This document shows, in pieces, positions 39,114-49,352 of a stretch of 64,000 nt of DNA. How positions within the stretch are numbered: the stretch's first letter is position 1; each line of letters begins with the position of its first letter. The DNA comes from Jiangellales bacterium. Lineage in GTDB: Bacteria > Actinomycetota > Actinomycetes > Jiangellales > Jiangellaceae. Made by a program: the position numbers and the translations under genes. The notes below the pieces were generated by a model. The model searched no databases, was not told the origin of the DNA, and was given only the letters and a program-made list of their open reading frames with translations. Location of the stretch: the NCBI GenBank assembly GCA_030447955.1, contig JAUJNY010000001.1, positions 927,066 through 991,065 of the forward strand. Direction: 5' to 3'.

Positions 39114-40550
39114 CTACAGCGGGATGTTGCCGTGGCGGCCGCGCGCCGGGGGAGCGCTGGCGAGGGCCGCCGCCAGGGCGGTGCGGGTGCCGGTCGGCTG
39201 CACCACCTCGTCCACCACGCCGATCTCGATGGCCCGAGCCAGCCCGCCGGCCATCTCCGCGTGCTCGACGGCAAGCTCCTGCTCGACCTGGGCGCGCAGC
39301 TCAGGAGCCACCTCGGCGAGGCGTCGGCGGTGCAGGATGCGCACCGCGGCGACCGCCCCCATGACGGCGACCTCCGCCGTCGGCCAGGCGAGCACCCGCG
39401 TGGCGCCGAGCGCGCGGGAGTTCATGGCGATGTAGGCGCCGCCGTAGGCCTTGCGGGTCACTAGCGTCACCCGCGGCACGCTGGCCTCCGCGAAAGCGTG
39501 CAGCAGCTTGGCCCCCCGGCGTACCACGCCGTCCCACTCCTGGCCAACGCCTGGCAGGTACCCGGGAACGTCCACGACCACGACGAGGGGAATCCCGAGG
39601 GCGTCACACATGCGCACGAACCGGGCGGCCTTCTCGGCGGACGTGGAGTCCAGGCACCCGCCGAGGCGCAGCGGGTTGTTGGCGAGGACACCGACCGACC
39701 GACCGCCGAGGCGCCCCAGCGTCGTCACGATGTTGGGCGCCCACTTGGCGTGCAGTTCGGCGGCGCTGTCCTCGTCGAGCAGGTCGTTCACGAGCGCGTG
39801 CACGTCATAGGCGCGGCGCGCCGACTCAGGCAGATGGACGGCGAGGTCACGGTCGACGACCGGGAAGTCGCCCGCGCGCCCGTGTCGACCGAGCAGGTCG
39901 GCCAGCCGCCGCGCCTCGGCCAACGCCGCGGGCTCTGAGTCGGCGACCACGTGTACGACGCCGGAGCGGCGACCGTGCGGCTCAGGTCCGCCCAGGCGGA
40001 GCGCGTCGACATCCTCGCCAGTGACCGAGCGGACGACGTCCGGGCCGGTGACGAAGACCCGCCCCTCCGGCCCGAGGATGACGACGTCGGTGAGCGCAGG
40101 GCCGTACGCGGCTCCGCCGGCGGCCGGCCCGAGGACCACCGAAACCTGCGGGATGCGCCCCGACGCGGACGTCATCGCCGCGAAGATCCGTCCGACTGCA
40201 TGCAGCGACAGCACGCCCTCGGCCAGCCGGGCACCACCGGAGTGCCACAGCCCCACGATCGGTACGCCGTTGGCGAGCGCGCGCTCATAGGCCCGTACGA
40301 CCACGTCACATCCGCGGTCACCCATCGCCCCGCCCATGATCGTCGCGTCGGAGCAGAAGGCGACGACGGGCGCACCGTGCACCGTGCCGGTGGCAGCGAG
40401 CATGCCGCTGTCGTCGTCCTCGGTGAGCAGCTCGAGCGACGTGTCGTCGAGCAGCGCCGCCAGCCGCGTGCGGGGGTGGCGCGGGTCGTGCTCACGCGGC
40501 GGCCGCGCGGGCCGAGGGGACGGCGCCGGGCGGTTCTCGACTGTGGTCAC
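39114..40550 (-). CDS. accD: Acyl-CoA carboxylase beta subunit (carboxyltransferase)
   Basis: The protein has 478 residues. Two crotonase-like halves. The N-terminal oxyanion region is GLWHSGGARLAEGVLSLHAV and VSVVLGPAAGGAAYGPALTD; the C-terminal one is VVVVDVPGYLPGVGQEWDGV and RKAYGGAYIAMNSRALGA. It transfers CO2 from biotin on the alpha subunit to acetyl- or propionyl-CoA, supplying malonyl-CoA to the FAS enzymes encoded upstream. It is the last gene of the minus-strand fab cluster, 42 bp after fabF; the alpha subunit is elsewhere. It resembles AccD6-type proteins. Confidence 0.95.
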   Translation of the reverse strand: MTTVENRPAPSPRPARPPREHDPRHPRTRLAALLDDTSLELLTEDDDSGMLAATGTVHGAPVVAFCSDATIMGGAMGDRGCDVVVRAYERALANGVPIVGLWHSGGARLAEGVLSLHAVGRIFAAMTSASGRIPQVSVVLGPAAGGAAYGPALTDVVILGPEGRVFVTGPDVVRSVTGEDVDALRLGGPEPHGRRSGVVHVVADSEPAALAEARRLADLLGRHGRAGDFPVVDRDLAVHLPESARRAYDVHALVNDLLDEDSAAELHAKWAPNIVTTLGRLGGRSVGVLANNPLRLGGCLDSTSAEKAARFVRMCDALGIPLVVVVDVPGYLPGVGQEWDGVVRRGAKLLHAFAEASVPRVTLVTRKAYGGAYIAMNSRALGATRVLAWPTAEVAVMGAVAAVRILHRRRLAEVAPELRAQVEQELAVEHAEMAGGLARAIEIGVVDEVVQPTGTRTALAAALASAPPARGRHGNIPL

Positions 40551-40592
40551 GATGTCTCCGGTGGTTTCCGGTGGTCGCCGGGGGGGTGGCGG

Positions 40593-41845
<1,253 letters not shown>

Positions 41846-41849
<4 letters not shown>

Positions 41850-42091
41850 GAGCCCGCCCGCTCGATGTAGGCGACGGCGTCCCCGACGGTCGCCAGGTTC
41901 TTCACCTCGTCGTCGGGGATCTTGACCCCGAACCTTTCCTCCGCCGCCACCACTACCTCGACCATGGACAGCGAGTCGATGTCAAGGTCGTCGGTAAAGG
42001 ACTTGTCGAGCTGTACGTCTCCAGTGGGGACGCCGGCGATGTCGTTGACGATCTCGGCGAGACCCGTCCGGATCTCCTCGGTGCTGGCCAT
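41846..42091 (-). CDS. acpP: Acyl carrier protein
   Basis: The protein has 81 residues, acidic and helical. The phosphopantetheine Ser is in DDLDIDSLSMVEVVVAAEE. It carries growing acyl chains between Fab enzymes. GGAGAGCAAGGCCC precedes the ATG. It lies between fabH (65 bp upstream) and fabF (4-bp overlap), the standard actinobacterial order. Confidence 0.97.
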
Positions 42092-42156
42092 GGGCCTTGC
42101 TCTCCTTCGGTGGGGTGGTGAGGGGTCCCCGGCGCCGCGGCCCCCCGGGGTACGGG

Positions 42157-43197
42157 TCAGGGGATGCGGACGACTTGAGCGGCGTAGACGAGCCCGGCGC
42201 CGAAACCGATGATGAGGGCCAGGTCGCCGGAGGTCACCTCGCCGCTCTCCAGCAGGCCAGCCATAGCGAGCGGGACCGAGGCGGCGGAGGTGTTGCCCTG
42301 CCCGGAGATGTCACGGGCCACGGCGACCGATGGGGGCAGCCGCAGCGCCTTGACCATCACGTCGGTGATGCGCATGTTGGCCTGGTGGGGGATGAAGGCG
42401 TCCAGGTCCTCCACGCTGACACCGGCCGCGTCGAGCGCCTCTTGGGCGATCTTGGCCATCTCGTACGCCGCCCAGCGGTAGACGGCGTTGCCCTGCATCT
42501 CCAGGTGGGGCCACTCCGGGGCGTCGCCCCCGTAGAACGCGACGTCCCAGGGTTGCTCCTGGCGGATGAGGTCGAGCCCGGAGCCGTCCGAGCCCCACAC
42601 GACTGGACCGATGCCGGGCTCGGCGGAAGGTCCGACGACGGCGGCTCCGGCGCCGTCGGCGAAGATGAACGCCGTCGACCGGTCGAAGGGGTCGGTCAGG
42701 TCGGACAGTCGCTCCACGCCGACGACCAACGCATGCTCGGTCGATCCCGCCAGCACCATGTCGCGCGCCATCGCCACGCCGTAGCAGAACCCGGCGCACG
42801 CTGCCGACACGTCGAAGGCGGCGGCACCGGCGGCACCAATGCGGTGGGCGACCTCTGAGGCCGCCGACGGAGTCTGGTAGAGGTGTGACACGGTCGCGAC
42901 GATCACCACGCCGACCTGGTCGGGGCGGACGCCGGCGTGGGCCAACGCCTTGCCGGCCGACGCGATGCTCATGGCCACGACGGTCTCGCCCTCGCCGGCC
43001 CACCGGCGGGCCTCAATACCGGAGCGGGACCGGATCCACTCGTCGCTGGAGTCGATCTTGCCACTGATCTCGTCGTTGGGGACGACCCGGACCGGACGAT
43101 AGGCGCCCACCCCGAGCAGTCCGGCGTGGCGCGTCCCATCGGGGGCCGCCCGAATGGACGCAGCCGCTGGGGCGGTCTGGCTCTGCTCACCGCTCAT
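42157..43197 (-). CDS. fabH: 3-oxoacyl-ACP synthase III
   Basis: The protein has 346 residues from ATG 43197, which overlaps the fabD stop (ATGA); the longer open frame upstream is inside fabD and is not used. Nucleophile Cys in FDVSAACAGFCYGVAMA, His in FIPHQANMRITD and Asn in GQGNTSAASVPLAM. It starts fatty-acid synthesis by condensing acyl-CoA with malonyl-ACP; in actinobacteria it usually takes branched primers. N-terminal ~20 residues are a variable extension. Confidence 0.97.
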   Translation of the reverse strand: MSGEQSQTAPAAASIRAAPDGTRHAGLLGVGAYRPVRVVPNDEISGKIDSSDEWIRSRSGIEARRWAGEGETVVAMSIASAGKALAHAGVRPDQVGVVIVATVSHLYQTPSAASEVAHRIGAAGAAAFDVSAACAGFCYGVAMARDMVLAGSTEHALVVGVERLSDLTDPFDRSTAFIFADGAGAAVVGPSAEPGIGPVVWGSDGSGLDLIRQEQPWDVAFYGGDAPEWPHLEMQGNAVYRWAAYEMAKIAQEALDAAGVSVEDLDAFIPHQANMRITDVMVKALRLPPSVAVARDISGQGNTSAASVPLAMAGLLESGEVTSGDLALIIGFGAGLVYAAQVVRIP

Positions 43198-44387
43198 CCG
43201 GCCACCGCCTCGGGGTGCAGTCGTACCAAGGGTTGCCCCGGCGCCACCGGGTCGCCGTCCTCGACCAGCCACTCGAGCACTGTGCCACCGTGGGCAGCCA
43301 CGACGGGCAGCTCGTCCCGCAGCGAGCGTACGGTCCCGACCTGCGCGCCGGCCCGCAACTCGCTGCCGACCTGCAGGCCCACCGCTGCGAACGTGCCCTT
43401 CATCGGCGCGATCACAAGACGCCAGGTCGGCGAGGCGTCGATCTCACTGGCGGTTCCGTGCTCGGCCGCGAAGGCGCGGGCCGCGTCGATCTGGTCAGGT
43501 GTGTTGAGCGCGAACGTGGCCACGCCGGGCAGCGCCCGCTTGGCTAGGCCGGTCAGCGTGCCCGCTGGCGGCACCTCCAGCATTCCGGTGACGCCCAGGT
43601 CTGCCATCGACTGCATGCACAGGTCCCAGCGGACGGGAGTGGCGACCTGGGCGACGATGCGGGCGAGCACCTCGCGGCCGTCGTGGACCACCGCTCCGTC
43701 CCGGTTGGACAACAGCCGGGCGCGTGGGTCGCGAGTGGTCACCGCGCGGGCGTAGCGGCGCAGGACGTCCGCCGCAACGGCCATGTGCTCGGTATGGAAG
43801 GCGCCCGCGACCGAGAGGGGGACGAGCCGCGATCGCGTGGGCGGGGCGGCGCTCAGGGCCGCTAGTTGCTCGACCGTGCCGGCCGCGACGACCTGACCGG
43901 CGCCGTTGACGTTGGCGGCGGTGAGGCCGAGCTGGTCGAGCACCCGCTCTACCTCGGTGGAGTCACCACCGAGGACGGCGGTCATGCTCGTCGGCCGCTG
44001 TGCCGCGGCGTGTGCCATCGCGGCGCCGCGCTCCCGCACCAGCACCATTGCCTGCTCGGCGCTGATGACGCCGACTCCGGTGGCGGCGGTGATCTCACCG
44101 ACGCTGTGCCCCGCAGCGACGCCGACGACCCGGAAGGCGTCGGCGGGGTGGGGGAAGAGGGCGAGGGCGGTAACCAGCCCGGAGGCCACGAGCAGCGGCT
44201 GCGCGATCGCGGTGTCCCGTATCGTCTCGGCGTCCGCGCGCGTGCCGTAGAACTCGAGGTCCAGCCCAGCTACCGCGGAGAGCCAGTGCAGCCGGTCCGC
44301 GACCCCGGGCGACTCGAGCCACGGCTCGAGGAATCCGAGCTTCTGCGCACCCTGACCGGGAGCCACGACGGCGAGCACGTCCCCCAC
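43194..44387 (-). CDS. fabD: Malonyl-CoA:ACP transacylase with biotinyl-like C-terminal domain
   Basis: The protein has 397 residues; FabD alone is about 310. The transacylase (about 1-305) has VAPGQGAQKLGFLEPWL, the nucleophile in AAGHSVGEITAAT and the His of AGAFHTEHMA. Residues 320-395 add a hammerhead-like domain: WRLVIAPMKGTFAAVGLQVG, then GAQVGTVRSLRDELPVVAAH and VEDGDPVAPGQPLVRLHPE. This has the fold pattern of biotinyl/lipoyl domains, but the lysine turn (MKM or DKA) is replaced by LRDE, so modification is not expected. The role of the extra domain is unknown. It lies 27 bp downstream of the fasR-like gene. Confidence 0.95.
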   Translation of the reverse strand: MGDVLAVVAPGQGAQKLGFLEPWLESPGVADRLHWLSAVAGLDLEFYGTRADAETIRDTAIAQPLLVASGLVTALALFPHPADAFRVVGVAAGHSVGEITAATGVGVISAEQAMVLVRERGAAMAHAAAQRPTSMTAVLGGDSTEVERVLDQLGLTAANVNGAGQVVAAGTVEQLAALSAAPPTRSRLVPLSVAGAFHTEHMAVAADVLRRYARAVTTRDPRARLLSNRDGAVVHDGREVLARIVAQVATPVRWDLCMQSMADLGVTGMLEVPPAGTLTGLAKRALPGVATFALNTPDQIDAARAFAAEHGTASEIDASPTWRLVIAPMKGTFAAVGLQVGSELRAGAQVGTVRSLRDELPVVAAHGGTVLEWLVEDGDPVAPGQPLVRLHPEAVAG

Positions 44388-44414
44388 CTTCCCTGTTCGC
44401 GCCTGGGCAGGCGG

Positions 44415-45725
44415 TCATCTGGCCGACGAAGTTGACCGACGCCCTTTGTCGGAACCCGACAACTCCGCACGTCGCGGCGGCTCCGCGCCGAGCAGCCGCC
44501 CCAGGGTAAGCGCGAGCCGCAGGGTGTAGGAGTCGCGGGGACGCGTCGGGACGCAGCCGGTGAGCTCGGCGACCCGTCGCAGCCGGTACCGGACGGTGTT
44601 GGGATGGACGTAGAGCAGCCGCGCCGTCGCCTCCACCGACCCGCCCTGCTCGAGAAAGGCGGCGACGGTCTCCAGCAAGGCTGGCCCAGCCGCGGCCAGC
44701 GGCGCGTACACCTCGTCGACGAGGGCACGGCGGGCGTGGCCGTCCCCGGAGATGGCGCGTTCGGGCCGCAGGTCTTCCGCCGCGACGGGGCGCGGTGCGT
44801 CCGGCCATCCTTGGGCTGCCCTGAGACCGGACAAGGCCGTACGGGCGGAGACGGCGGCGGACGGCAGGTCGGGGACGACCGGCCCTACGACGACAGCACC
44901 ACGACCGAAGCGGCCCGCGACGACCCGGGCAGCCGCCAGGGCGTCCCCCACCCCTCCCAACACGACGACAAGCCGGTCACCCTGCACGCCGGTGAGCACG
45001 TCGTAGCCGGCCTGCCGGGCGGCGCGGCGGACGGCTTCGACGACGGCCTCCGGGTCGCCGTCCGGCGTTCGACCCACCGCGACAGTGACGCCGTGGGACG
45101 CCGACCAGCCGAGCGCGGCGGCCCGGGAACGGACCGCCTCGTCGGCCTCCCCGCGGAGCAGGGAGTCGACCACGAGGGCCTCCAGCCGCGCGTCCCAGGC
45201 TCCCCGCACCTCCGCTGCCCGGGCGTACACGTCCGCGGCCGCGAAGGCGACTTCACGGGAGTAGAGCAGGACCGCCTGACGGACCTGGGGCGCCTCGTCC
45301 GCGGTGACGATGTCGTCCACCGCCTCCTCCACCACCTCGATCGCCACCCGGACCAGCTCGACCATGTCGTCCACCGCCTCCTCCACCACCTCGATCGCCA
45401 CCCGGACCAGCTCGACCGTCTGCTGCAAACTCACCGCCCGGGCCAGTTCTCGGGGCGCCGTCCCGAAGACGTCGGCGGTGATCGCCGCGCGATGCTCCGG
45501 GCTCCCAAACCAGGCGACGAATGCGGCGATCCCGGCCTGGATGACGACGCCGACCGAGGAGCGCTGCTCCGCTCCCATCGCGCGGTACCACGCCAGCCGC
45601 TGGTCCATGCGGGCGATGGCCGCTGATGCCAGCGTCCCAGCCGCTCGCTCGAGCCGGCGGACCATCGCCGCGGACGGGGGCGCCATGCCGGGAGAGCGTA
45701 CGCGGAGGTTGTCAGCCTCCGACAA
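44415..45725 (-). CDS. fasR: PucR-family regulator of fatty-acid synthesis (FasR-like)
   Basis: The protein has 436 residues. The N-terminal sensory region carries an 18-residue duplication (MVELVRVAIEVVEEAVDD and its upstream near-copy). The middle part is a GGDEF-like/PucR region (ASHGVTVAVGRTPDGDP, VQGDRLVVVLGGVGDALAAA). The C-terminal PucR helix-turn-helix is at about 360-415 (LEQGGSVEATARLLYVHPNT, VRYRLRRVAELTG). In Streptomyces the gene in this place, fasR, activates the fabD operon. Position directly ahead of fabD supports the same role. Confidence 0.9.
   Translation of the reverse strand: MSEADNLRVRSPGMAPPSAAMVRRLERAAGTLASAAIARMDQRLAWYRAMGAEQRSSVGVVIQAGIAAFVAWFGSPEHRAAITADVFGTAPRELARAVSLQQTVELVRVAIEVVEEAVDDMVELVRVAIEVVEEAVDDIVTADEAPQVRQAVLLYSREVAFAAADVYARAAEVRGAWDARLEALVVDSLLRGEADEAVRSRAAALGWSASHGVTVAVGRTPDGDPEAVVEAVRRAARQAGYDVLTGVQGDRLVVVLGGVGDALAAARVVAGRFGRGAVVVGPVVPDLPSAAVSARTALSGLRAAQGWPDAPRPVAAEDLRPERAISGDGHARRALVDEVYAPLAAAGPALLETVAAFLEQGGSVEATARLLYVHPNTVRYRLRRVAELTGCVPTRPRDSYTLRLALTLGRLLGAEPPRRAELSGSDKGRRSTSSAR
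45310..45417 (-). repeat. Perfect 54-bp tandem duplication in fasR
   Basis: Two exact 54-bp copies (45310-45363 and 45364-45417) beginning ATGTCGTCCACCGCCTCCTC on the plus strand. The duplication keeps frame and adds 18 residues to the N-terminal helical region of the regulator. Confidence 0.95.
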
Positions 45726-45771
45726 GACGCGAGCTCACCGGCGCGGTTCCGTCCCTCACTGCGGCGTCCCC

Positions 45772-46725
45772 ATGACGGAGACTCCACAGGTGGGAATTGC
45801 GCAGCAGTCCCCGACGAGTGAGGACGACATCGTCTCGGCGATGCAGCAGGCGGCCTCGCGGCTATGGTCCGGCGGCTCGTTCTGGCACGTCGGCGGTCTG
45901 GCCTGGGAGTCCGCTGCCATCCGCAACCGAGGCCGCTCAAAAATCCGCCTGATGATGTCGGGTGGTTCGCCCGTTGGCTGGGCCTGGATCGAGGACGGTA
46001 GCCATCTCAATCTCTGCGTCGAAGCATGTGACGCCCGGAGCGCCCATGAACTCGTTCGTTGGTTCGTTGCACAGGCGGAGCCTCACGGTCTGCTGACCGC
46101 GGACGTGCCTGAGGCTGCGAAGCCGGCGAGCCAGGCGCTCCTGGACGCGGGCTTTGTCGTCGCGCCGGACGCGCCGTTCAGTCTCGACATGCGCCACGAC
46201 ACGCAGCGCCTGACCCCTCGTCCACCGCTGCCCGCTGGCTTCGCCGTGCGGAGCCTTGATGAAGGCGAAGAGGCAGCCCTGGTCCGCTGCCATCGCGCGG
46301 CTTGGAACCCGCATGCCCTCCCGTGGCCCGAGCGGCACCGGCCGGATCTTCCAGCGGAGGCCGCGAGTTCGTTCTCAGTGTCGGCGCTCGCCGGCATACA
46401 GACGATGTGGCCCTACCGGCAAGACCTCGTGATCGTGGCCAAGGCTCCGGACGGCACGCTCGCCGCGAGCTGCATCGCGTGGCTGGACGAGGCCAACGGG
46501 GCGGCGGAGATCGAGCCGCTGGGGGTAGTCCCTGAGCACCGCGGCCTGGGCCTCGGCCGCACTGTCTGCCTCGAAGCCGTCGACCGGGTCGGCCGCCTGG
46601 GCGGCTCCGAGGTCACAATCCACCCCCGCGGCGACGACGGGTACCCCGCTGCGCGCAACCTCTACGCCAGCTGCGGATTTCGGACGGTCGCTAGGACGAT
46701 ACCGCTGGTGCGCAACGAGCAATAA
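45772..46725 (+). CDS. GNAT-family acetyltransferase
   Basis: The protein has 317 residues. The C-terminal GNAT domain (about 160-315) has AEIEPLGVVPEHRGLGLGRT, the acetyl-CoA pyrophosphate loop (RGLGLGR), and the closing AARNLYASCGFRTVART. The N-terminal half looks like a degenerate second GNAT unit (VGWAWIEDGSHLNLCVEACD, LLDAGFVVAPDAP). The substrate is unknown. It is divergent from fasR. ATG 45772 is used; the frame stays open upstream only because it runs antisense to fasR. Confidence 0.88.
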   Translation: MTETPQVGIAQQSPTSEDDIVSAMQQAASRLWSGGSFWHVGGLAWESAAIRNRGRSKIRLMMSGGSPVGWAWIEDGSHLNLCVEACDARSAHELVRWFVAQAEPHGLLTADVPEAAKPASQALLDAGFVVAPDAPFSLDMRHDTQRLTPRPPLPAGFAVRSLDEGEEAALVRCHRAAWNPHALPWPERHRPDLPAEAASSFSVSALAGIQTMWPYRQDLVIVAKAPDGTLAASCIAWLDEANGAAEIEPLGVVPEHRGLGLGRTVCLEAVDRVGRLGGSEVTIHPRGDDGYPAARNLYASCGFRTVARTIPLVRNEQ

Positions 46726-46766
46726 GGCATCAGTCTGTCGCGCTGATAAGTCATACCGTCCTGCTT

Positions 46767-47315
46767 GTGGACCTACGTCTTGAGCAGCGCGATGACCTCG
46801 GAGCGGTCACAGATCTTCACCTTGCTGCCTTCGGAGATCACGGGAAAGTCGTGGCCGAACTCGTTGACGGGCTGCGCCTAAGCGTCACAACGGACGACGG
46901 ACTCTCGATGGTCGCCGAGCACGAGGGCAAGGTCGTCGGGCACGTGATGTTCACGCGCAGCCTGCTCGACGCGCCTCCTCGGCTGGTCGACGTGCAGGTG
47001 CTCAGCCCCGTCGCCGTGCTTCCCGAGCGACAGGGGCGGGGCATCGGATCGGCCCTGATCCAGCGTGGGCTGAAGGTCATGATCGAGCGGTCCGTCCCAG
47101 CCGTCTTCCTTGAGGGACCGCCGGACTACTACGCACGCTTTGGGTTCAGGGCCGGCGCCGAACAGGGCTTCCGCAAGCCGTCCCTGCGCATCCCGGACGC
47201 CGCCTTCCAGGCCCTCCGGCTCCCAGCGCACGAGCCGTGGATGTCGGGGACCCTCGTCTACTCGGAGACGTTCTGGCGGCACGACGCGGTCGGGCTTCGC
47301 GAACCAGATGCTTGA
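46767..47315 (+). CDS. GNAT-family acetyltransferase (YhbS-like)
   Basis: The protein has 182 residues. LRLEQRDDLGAVTDLHLAAF, VGHVMFTRSLLDAP, LSPVAVLPERQGRGIGSALI (acetyl-CoA loop RQGRGIG) and VFLEGPPDYYARFGFRAG place it in the YhbS-type N-acetyltransferases. Substrate unknown. Its 3' end overlaps the convergent methyltransferase gene by 58 bp. It starts 41 bp after the preceding GNAT gene, and the two may be co-transcribed. Confidence 0.9.
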   Translation: MDLRLEQRDDLGAVTDLHLAAFGDHGKVVAELVDGLRLSVTTDDGLSMVAEHEGKVVGHVMFTRSLLDAPPRLVDVQVLSPVAVLPERQGRGIGSALIQRGLKVMIERSVPAVFLEGPPDYYARFGFRAGAEQGFRKPSLRIPDAAFQALRLPAHEPWMSGTLVYSETFWRHDAVGLREPDA

Positions 47316-48187
47316 CCGACGCTAGCCAGGTTCTGGGCCTCCAACGCGTCACTTTCCCTGAACCATCGTCGACGGGACCGGTCACCCGGGTCGTCGGCGG
47401 GCATGGTTGCGATGACAATCGTGGCATCTAGCTCCTCGGAACGGGCCACCCGCGGGATAAGCCCGTTGCGCGCGACCGTTGCGACGCTTGCCGGAGCCTG
47501 CTGCTCGCCCGTCTCCATCAGCAGGTGGCCGCCGGTCGCCAGCCATACTGGCGCTGCCGCGGTGACCCGCCGCAGGACGTCAAGTCCGTCGACGCCGCCG
47601 TCGAGCGCCACCCGCGGCTCGTGGTTGCGGGCCTCCGGCGGCATCAGCCCGAGCGCCTCGGTGGGTACGTATGGGGCGTTGGCGACCAGGACGTCGACGC
47701 GGCCCCGCAACGCAGCAGGCAGCGGCTCGTAGAGGTCGCCTTCGTACACCTGCCCACCGACGGCGCCGACGTTGCGGCGGGCGCACCGCACGGCGGCGGG
47801 GTCGATGTCGACGGCGTACAACTCGACCTGGTCCAGCGCGGCGACTAGCGCAGCGCCCACCGCGCCCGAGCCACAGCAGAGGTCAAGGACAACAGTGCGC
47901 GGCCGGGCGAGGGACTGGCTAGCAAGGGCGACCGCCTGGTGGACGAGGAACTCGGTACGGCGGCGAGGGACGAAGACCCCCGGGTCCACGGCTATACGCA
48001 GCCCGCAGAACTCCGACCAGCCCAGTATGTGCTCGAGCGGCAGGCCGGCAGCTCGTTGGTCGATCATCGCGGCCAGATCGACCGGCGTCCGGGCCGCGGA
48101 GATGAGCAACTGCGCCTCGTCCTCGGCGAAGACACAGCCAGCTGCCCGAAGGCGGGTGACGATGCCGGAAAGGTGCATCGACCCCAT
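47258..48187 (-). CDS. PrmC/HemK-related glutamine methyltransferase
   Basis: The protein has 309 residues from ATG 48187. SAM-binding motif VVLDLCCGSGAVGAALVAAL and the catalytic loop VDVLVANAPYVPTEALGLMP, with NAPY in place of the usual NPPY. This substitution marks an actinobacterial PrmC-related subgroup whose substrate is not established. The N-terminal helical domain (GIVTRLRAAGCVFAEDEAQL, LPLEHILGWSEFCGLRI) fits. The last ~40 residues run antisense across the end of the GNAT gene and look unstructured, so the natural end may have been extended by loss of a stop. Confidence 0.88.
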   Translation of the reverse strand: MGSMHLSGIVTRLRAAGCVFAEDEAQLLISAARTPVDLAAMIDQRAAGLPLEHILGWSEFCGLRIAVDPGVFVPRRRTEFLVHQAVALASQSLARPRTVVLDLCCGSGAVGAALVAALDQVELYAVDIDPAAVRCARRNVGAVGGQVYEGDLYEPLPAALRGRVDVLVANAPYVPTEALGLMPPEARNHEPRVALDGGVDGLDVLRRVTAAAPVWLATGGHLLMETGEQQAPASVATVARNGLIPRVARSEELDATIVIATMPADDPGDRSRRRWFRESDALEAQNLASVGQASGSRSPTASCRQNVSE

Positions 48188-48300
48188 CCTCCGTACAGTC
48201 ACTCGATCGGACCGCGGCGAACCGCCGGTCGAGCGAAGTGACGAGACAACCAACGAAGTGGGGTTCGCGACGGGCTGAGTACGGGCGCCGCGTCGAGTCC

Positions 48301-48855
48301 TCACTCACCGTTGATCTGTGCGAGAAGGTCGCGGTAGGCCCGATCAACCTGCCCGTCGACGGTCGTGACGGTGAGGGTGCGTGGCCTGCTAGCGACGACC
48401 TGGAGCAGTCGGTCGTACATCTGGGGGAGCTCACCGATGCCGCCGCTGCGTTGAAGCAGCGCCTGGGCGTCGCGGTGCACCGACGTCTCCGGGTGGACCG
48501 AGCGTCGGACGAAGCGGTCGACGACGTCCTGCGGGCTACTGAGCAGCACCACCTCAACGAACTCGGCACCGACGTCTCGACACAGGTGCTCCAGCTCGAG
48601 AACGAACTCGAGTCGGCCAAGGAACTGCGGGACCAGGACGTCCCGGCCGGCCCTCAGGTGCACCCGGGCGATCTCGAGCGCCATGCGGCGAGCGAGGAGA
48701 CCTGCCTCGACGGGATAGTCCAGCCAGCGGCCGAGCATCGCGCGGATCACGTCGATGTCCAGGGCCAGCACCAGCGGGTGCTCATCGACGTACATCTGCC
48801 CCAGCGTTGACTTGCCGCTGCCTGGTGCTCCGTTAATCAGCACCAGGCGAGCCAC
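48301..48855 (-). CDS. AAA-type small-molecule kinase
   Basis: The protein has 184 residues. It opens VARLVLINGAPGSGKSTLGQ, a Walker A (GAPGSGKST), followed by LALDIDVIRAMLG and RDVLVPQFLGRLEFV. This suits the zeta-toxin/AAA_33 type of P-loop kinases, which phosphorylate small molecules such as sugars, nucleosides or antibiotics. The substrate is unknown. GTG 48855 gives a natural start; no strong Shine-Dalgarno sequence is seen. It lies 62 bp downstream of the VOC gene on the same strand. Confidence 0.8.
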   Translation of the reverse strand: MARLVLINGAPGSGKSTLGQMYVDEHPLVLALDIDVIRAMLGRWLDYPVEAGLLARRMALEIARVHLRAGRDVLVPQFLGRLEFVLELEHLCRDVGAEFVEVVLLSSPQDVVDRFVRRSVHPETSVHRDAQALLQRSGGIGELPQMYDRLLQVVASRPRTLTVTTVDGQVDRAYRDLLAQINGE

Positions 48856-48917
48856 CGTGAGACCGTACGGCTCACGCAGCGTCGTGTCCCGGGGGGAGAG
48901 CCGTCTTTGCGACCTCC

Positions 48918-49352
48918 TCAGCGCGGGATGTCGATAGTGCCGTCGTCGGCGACCGGGAAGCCCGGGGCGAACGCCACCTCCCACAGATGTCCGTCCGGGT
49001 CGGCGAAATAGCCGGAGTAGCCACCCCACTCGGCGCGATTGGCCGGCTTGACCAACCGCGCGCCGGCTTGGACGGCCTGCGCCAGTGCGGCGTCGACCGA
49101 CTGTTCGTCCCCGAAGTTCAGCGCCAGCGTGATTCCGCGGTAGGCGGTGGGCGAATCGGCGGGCACGCCAATGTCCGCGGCCAGTTCTTCGTACCCGAAC
49201 AAGCCGATCCACGTGCCGGAGGTGCGGAACCAGGTGATGCCCGCGGACACGTCTCCCCGCTGCTCCCAGCCGAGCCGCTGGTAGAAGGCGACGGATCGCG
49301 CAAGGTCGGCGACCCCGAGGGTGACGATGGTGAAGTTGGGCGAGACGCTCAT
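48918..49352 (-). CDS. VOC-family (glyoxalase-like) protein
   Basis: The protein has 144 residues, a single VOC unit pair: FTIVTLGVADLARSVAFYQR, WIGLFGYEELAADIG, and the closing GYSGYFADPDGHLWEVAFAP. The metal-type His/Glu pattern is only partly present, so it may bind a ligand without metal-dependent catalysis. Substrate unknown. A kinase gene follows on the same strand. Confidence 0.9.
   Translation of the reverse strand: MSVSPNFTIVTLGVADLARSVAFYQRLGWEQRGDVSAGITWFRTSGTWIGLFGYEELAADIGVPADSPTAYRGITLALNFGDEQSVDAALAQAVQAGARLVKPANRAEWGGYSGYFADPDGHLWEVAFAPGFPVADDGTIDIPR

Noticed and set aside
43194-43440. Biotin carrier function for the FabD C-terminal domain
   Set aside because: The lysine-bearing MKM-type turn is replaced by LRDE, so biotinylation is not expected.
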